A DNA stretch of 64,000 nt, taken from positions 37,803,813-37,867,812 of the forward strand of contig NC_080047.1 in NCBI RefSeq assembly GCF_026212465.1, read 5' to 3'. Every line of letters starts with the position of its first letter. The stretch's first letter is position 1. This DNA is from Amaranthus tricolor (Eukaryota > Streptophyta > Magnoliopsida > Caryophyllales > Amaranthaceae). The notes beneath the pieces are model-generated. The model did no database searches. It was given only the letters and a program-made list of their open reading frames with translations, and was not told where the DNA came from. Made by a program: the position numbers and the translations under genes. This document shows, one piece after another, positions 61,472 to 64,000 of the stretch.

Positions 61472-64000
61472 GTTAGTGCATTGATGAGTTGATTCTTGTC
61501 TGTTTATCTATTTACCTTTTCTTTTAGTTGATATGTTTTGCTTTAGTTGCATACATATCTCAACTATGATTTATAGTTTTGCTTTCTAAACTTACTGTAT
61601 TACATTTGCTTATTTAAAGCTTCTCCATCTCATGTTAAGTAACGAGAGTAGGCATTTGCCTGTTATTTTGTAATTAAAATCTAACATATTTTCTGTTTAT
61701 TGGAGGAGCTTTCTGATCCTTGCGAAGTATACTGAAAATTGATGCTGTGGCACATTGTCTCAGTTATAAGATTGTATATTCTGTTATGATTCTGAATTTT
61801 GCATATGTTATGAAAATGAAACTGTTTATATTTGAATTTTAGTCAGATGTAAGCCAAATGTGACAGCTTCTAAGTGACTTATACAGCTTCAAAATTATAA
61901 AGGGTATTGATCTCATCCAGGATAATTTGAAAGAAAGGGGAGGGGGCTAGTTCCTAATCTTATACTTTCTGGAGAACCATGCGTGGAACGAAGGGTTTTA
62001 CTAAAGAAATGATTCTATCTTAGAAACTAATATGATAAGGTCAAGTATCATATAATATTGATTGTAGTGTAAAATGGGTGCATGTCAAAGTGTCGAGCTT
62101 GCCAAGACTCATAATTGTAGGGATAGAGGCCTCGTTTTGCAAATACGGATTAGTAAACCATGTTTATGAAGTGCATTCCTGATTAGAATCACCTTTTCAT
62201 GTGACTACATGCTGTAAAATACATGCACACATTATTTGACTTTTCCTGCTAAATTTCTTTTCCATATTCTTATCTCAAGCTTATTCATAAACACATATTT
62301 TACAACCTTCTTTTATTTTCCCTTTTTTTGGTATATTTTCTTTTTGCTGCCTATGTTTGACGAAACTGAATTGTAAAGGTGATAATTGAAGTTTTGGGTG
62401 TATATTTCATGTCCTTGTCAAAGTTTGAATTGTCTGACTTGGTAAAATAAAGATTCAAAGTAGCATGGATTCTGACTTTGAGACTTTTTTCATTTTTTAG
62501 CTCAAAATGATATTTTCTCTCCCCCCTTCAGATCTTGGCAACCGCCTCCCCCAACCTACCAATACCTTTTAGTTAGTTACTTATCGAATTACCCCTTAAC
62601 TCATTCTTCTCCTTCTAACCTTATCCCGACTTGTAAAAATTAGGTAGGGATGCTATAATGATTAGCTGGAATGGTAAGGGAAGAAAGGAAAAATACATCT
62701 AAGTTCTGAGGCCCTATTGTGTTCTGATTGTTGTGAGATCGTCTTGACCTTTTTACTTATTAGCTATTCTACCTTTGTTTTTGTTGTCCTTGACTCCTTG
62801 TTATGGTAGCTTCACATATTAAGAAAACATTTAAGCACCAACCTTCACCGAGCGACAAAACCACCACGCAGTGTAAATACACCACCGTCAACCAATTTCC
62901 ATTTTCACCATCAACCTTTTCCACCGAAATCACCTTACATTTCCACCATTGCTACTATCTATTAAGTATTAACATCACTTAGATAAAGGCACCACTTTCA
63001 CCACCATTAAACATTCACTAATCACCGTTGACTGCCACTTAGAAGAATACAAAAGAAATTAATAGCCCCCACCACCATTCACATATACATCCACCTAAGA
63101 ACTCACAATCAAATAAAGAGAAACGATATGTTTTGATCAACCATCACATTGATCATCACCACAACTTCCCAAAATGACTAGACCCTGTTAAATATGATCT
63201 CTATGCAACCACAAATACAAAAGCGTAAAGCATTGCCACAATTGTTTGAATATGATGACAAAGATTCCACATTTGCACATATTAATAATAGTTTGCGGTT
63301 CAAAATTTATTTCCATTTTTTTCTTCATGTGGTGCCAAACTCTTGGCCACTTTGGCAGAGGTACCAACATGGTGCAAAAATAAGGTAACGGTTGTGGTCG
63401 CGGTTGCTGCTGCGGTTGCGGTAACAAATATAGTAGTACAGGAACGAGGGTGGTGCGATTTTCGTATCGTCAAATTTCGGTCGAATTATCTAAACCATGA
63501 AATATCGCTTAAAATGGTCTAAATATGGTTTTGTTTCACCTTTACGATGCAGGTGATCTCAGTTTAGTAAATTTGAAAATCTTTACAATACGATCGATAT
63601 GATATGATACGGCCTTGTTTGTGTACTATGGGTACAAACAAATTTAGTTTTAAAAAGTGCGAGGTACACTAAGTCATAAAAGGGCTACACCTTACCTCTA
63701 TGTGCTAAACGCATAAAAAAATTCGCAGATGTGGATTGTTAACTTGAAACAAATTCATTTATCATAGTTTTGTAGAACATATGTATTCCTTTTAGAACCT
63801 AGTACACTTTAAAAAAAGATAATAACGGCTAATATGTTTGAATAACAACTTTTCGTGGTTGTTACTTCATGATTTTAAATCACGGGCGGGGTTTTGCGGT
63901 TTGGTAACTCAAAATCCTTCATAACAGAGCAACCTCATTTTTATTTCATGCTTGGACGCGACTTGGTGTAGTATTGGGATAAAAGCGCACACCAAAACAT
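61472..64000 (+). other. Kinase intron running past the window edge
   Basis: No further exon of the kinase is seen in 2.5 kb. The DNA contains a CCACC-rich stretch (62830-63080) and a repeated GGTTGCGGT-type segment (63388-63422) without recognisable ends. Transposon content is likely but not identified. Confidence 0.5.

Overview
This is plant nuclear DNA, AT-rich and densely packed with transposons. Three host genes are visible, all on the + strand with introns and close to dicot proteins: a complete eIF3a gene, a complete VAN3-binding/FORKED-type gene, and the first coding exon of a LisH-containing DYRK-type kinase. The protein style suggests a eudicot. Amaranthaceae/Caryophyllales is only a guess.

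Layout. 1-3.74 kb: right part of a decayed Copia retrotransposon on the - strand (RT, integrase, gag, PBS, LTR) that has lost its protease. 3.7-5.2 kb: AT-rich filler. 5.2-7.6 kb: a GC-boxed hAT-like remnant, a 0.6 kb TA microsatellite, and two inverted copies of one small element flanking a third, all embedded in TA-type tracts. 7.6-9.2 kb: a 1.56 kb non-autonomous Copia with two LTRs. 9.4-10.5 kb: an RT/RNase H remnant and LTR. 10.9-19.1 kb: a plant-mobile-domain-like gene remnant split by a 7.6 kb CACTA transposon with TIRs, a TAA target duplication, a TNP2 gene and a Ulp1-protease-type second gene. 19.2-20.6 kb: a three-copy tandem repeat and a hAT MITE. 20.9-29.9 kb: eIF3a. 30.2-31.2 kb: MITEs. 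31.6-36.9 kb: a 5'-truncated RTE-type LINE with a 17 bp target duplication, split by a 3.0 kb probable solo LTR. 37-38.6 kb: MITEs. 38.6-49 kb: the VAN3-binding-protein gene, with a 5.3 kb second intron full of inverted-repeat elements. 49-58 kb: gene-poor DNA with two large foldback elements, one with a perfect 9 bp target duplication. 58.1-59.1 kb: an older CACTA TNP2 remnant. 59.8-64 kb: promoter, 5' UTR and first coding exon of the kinase, then intron running out of the window.

The host genes are unrelated housekeeping or developmental genes and do not form a pathway. I found no rRNA, tRNA, CRISPR array or bacterial operon. The most informative part is the transposon archaeology: nested insertions with intact target duplications, stop codons consistent with transition-type decay, and small elements sitting inside TA microsatellites.
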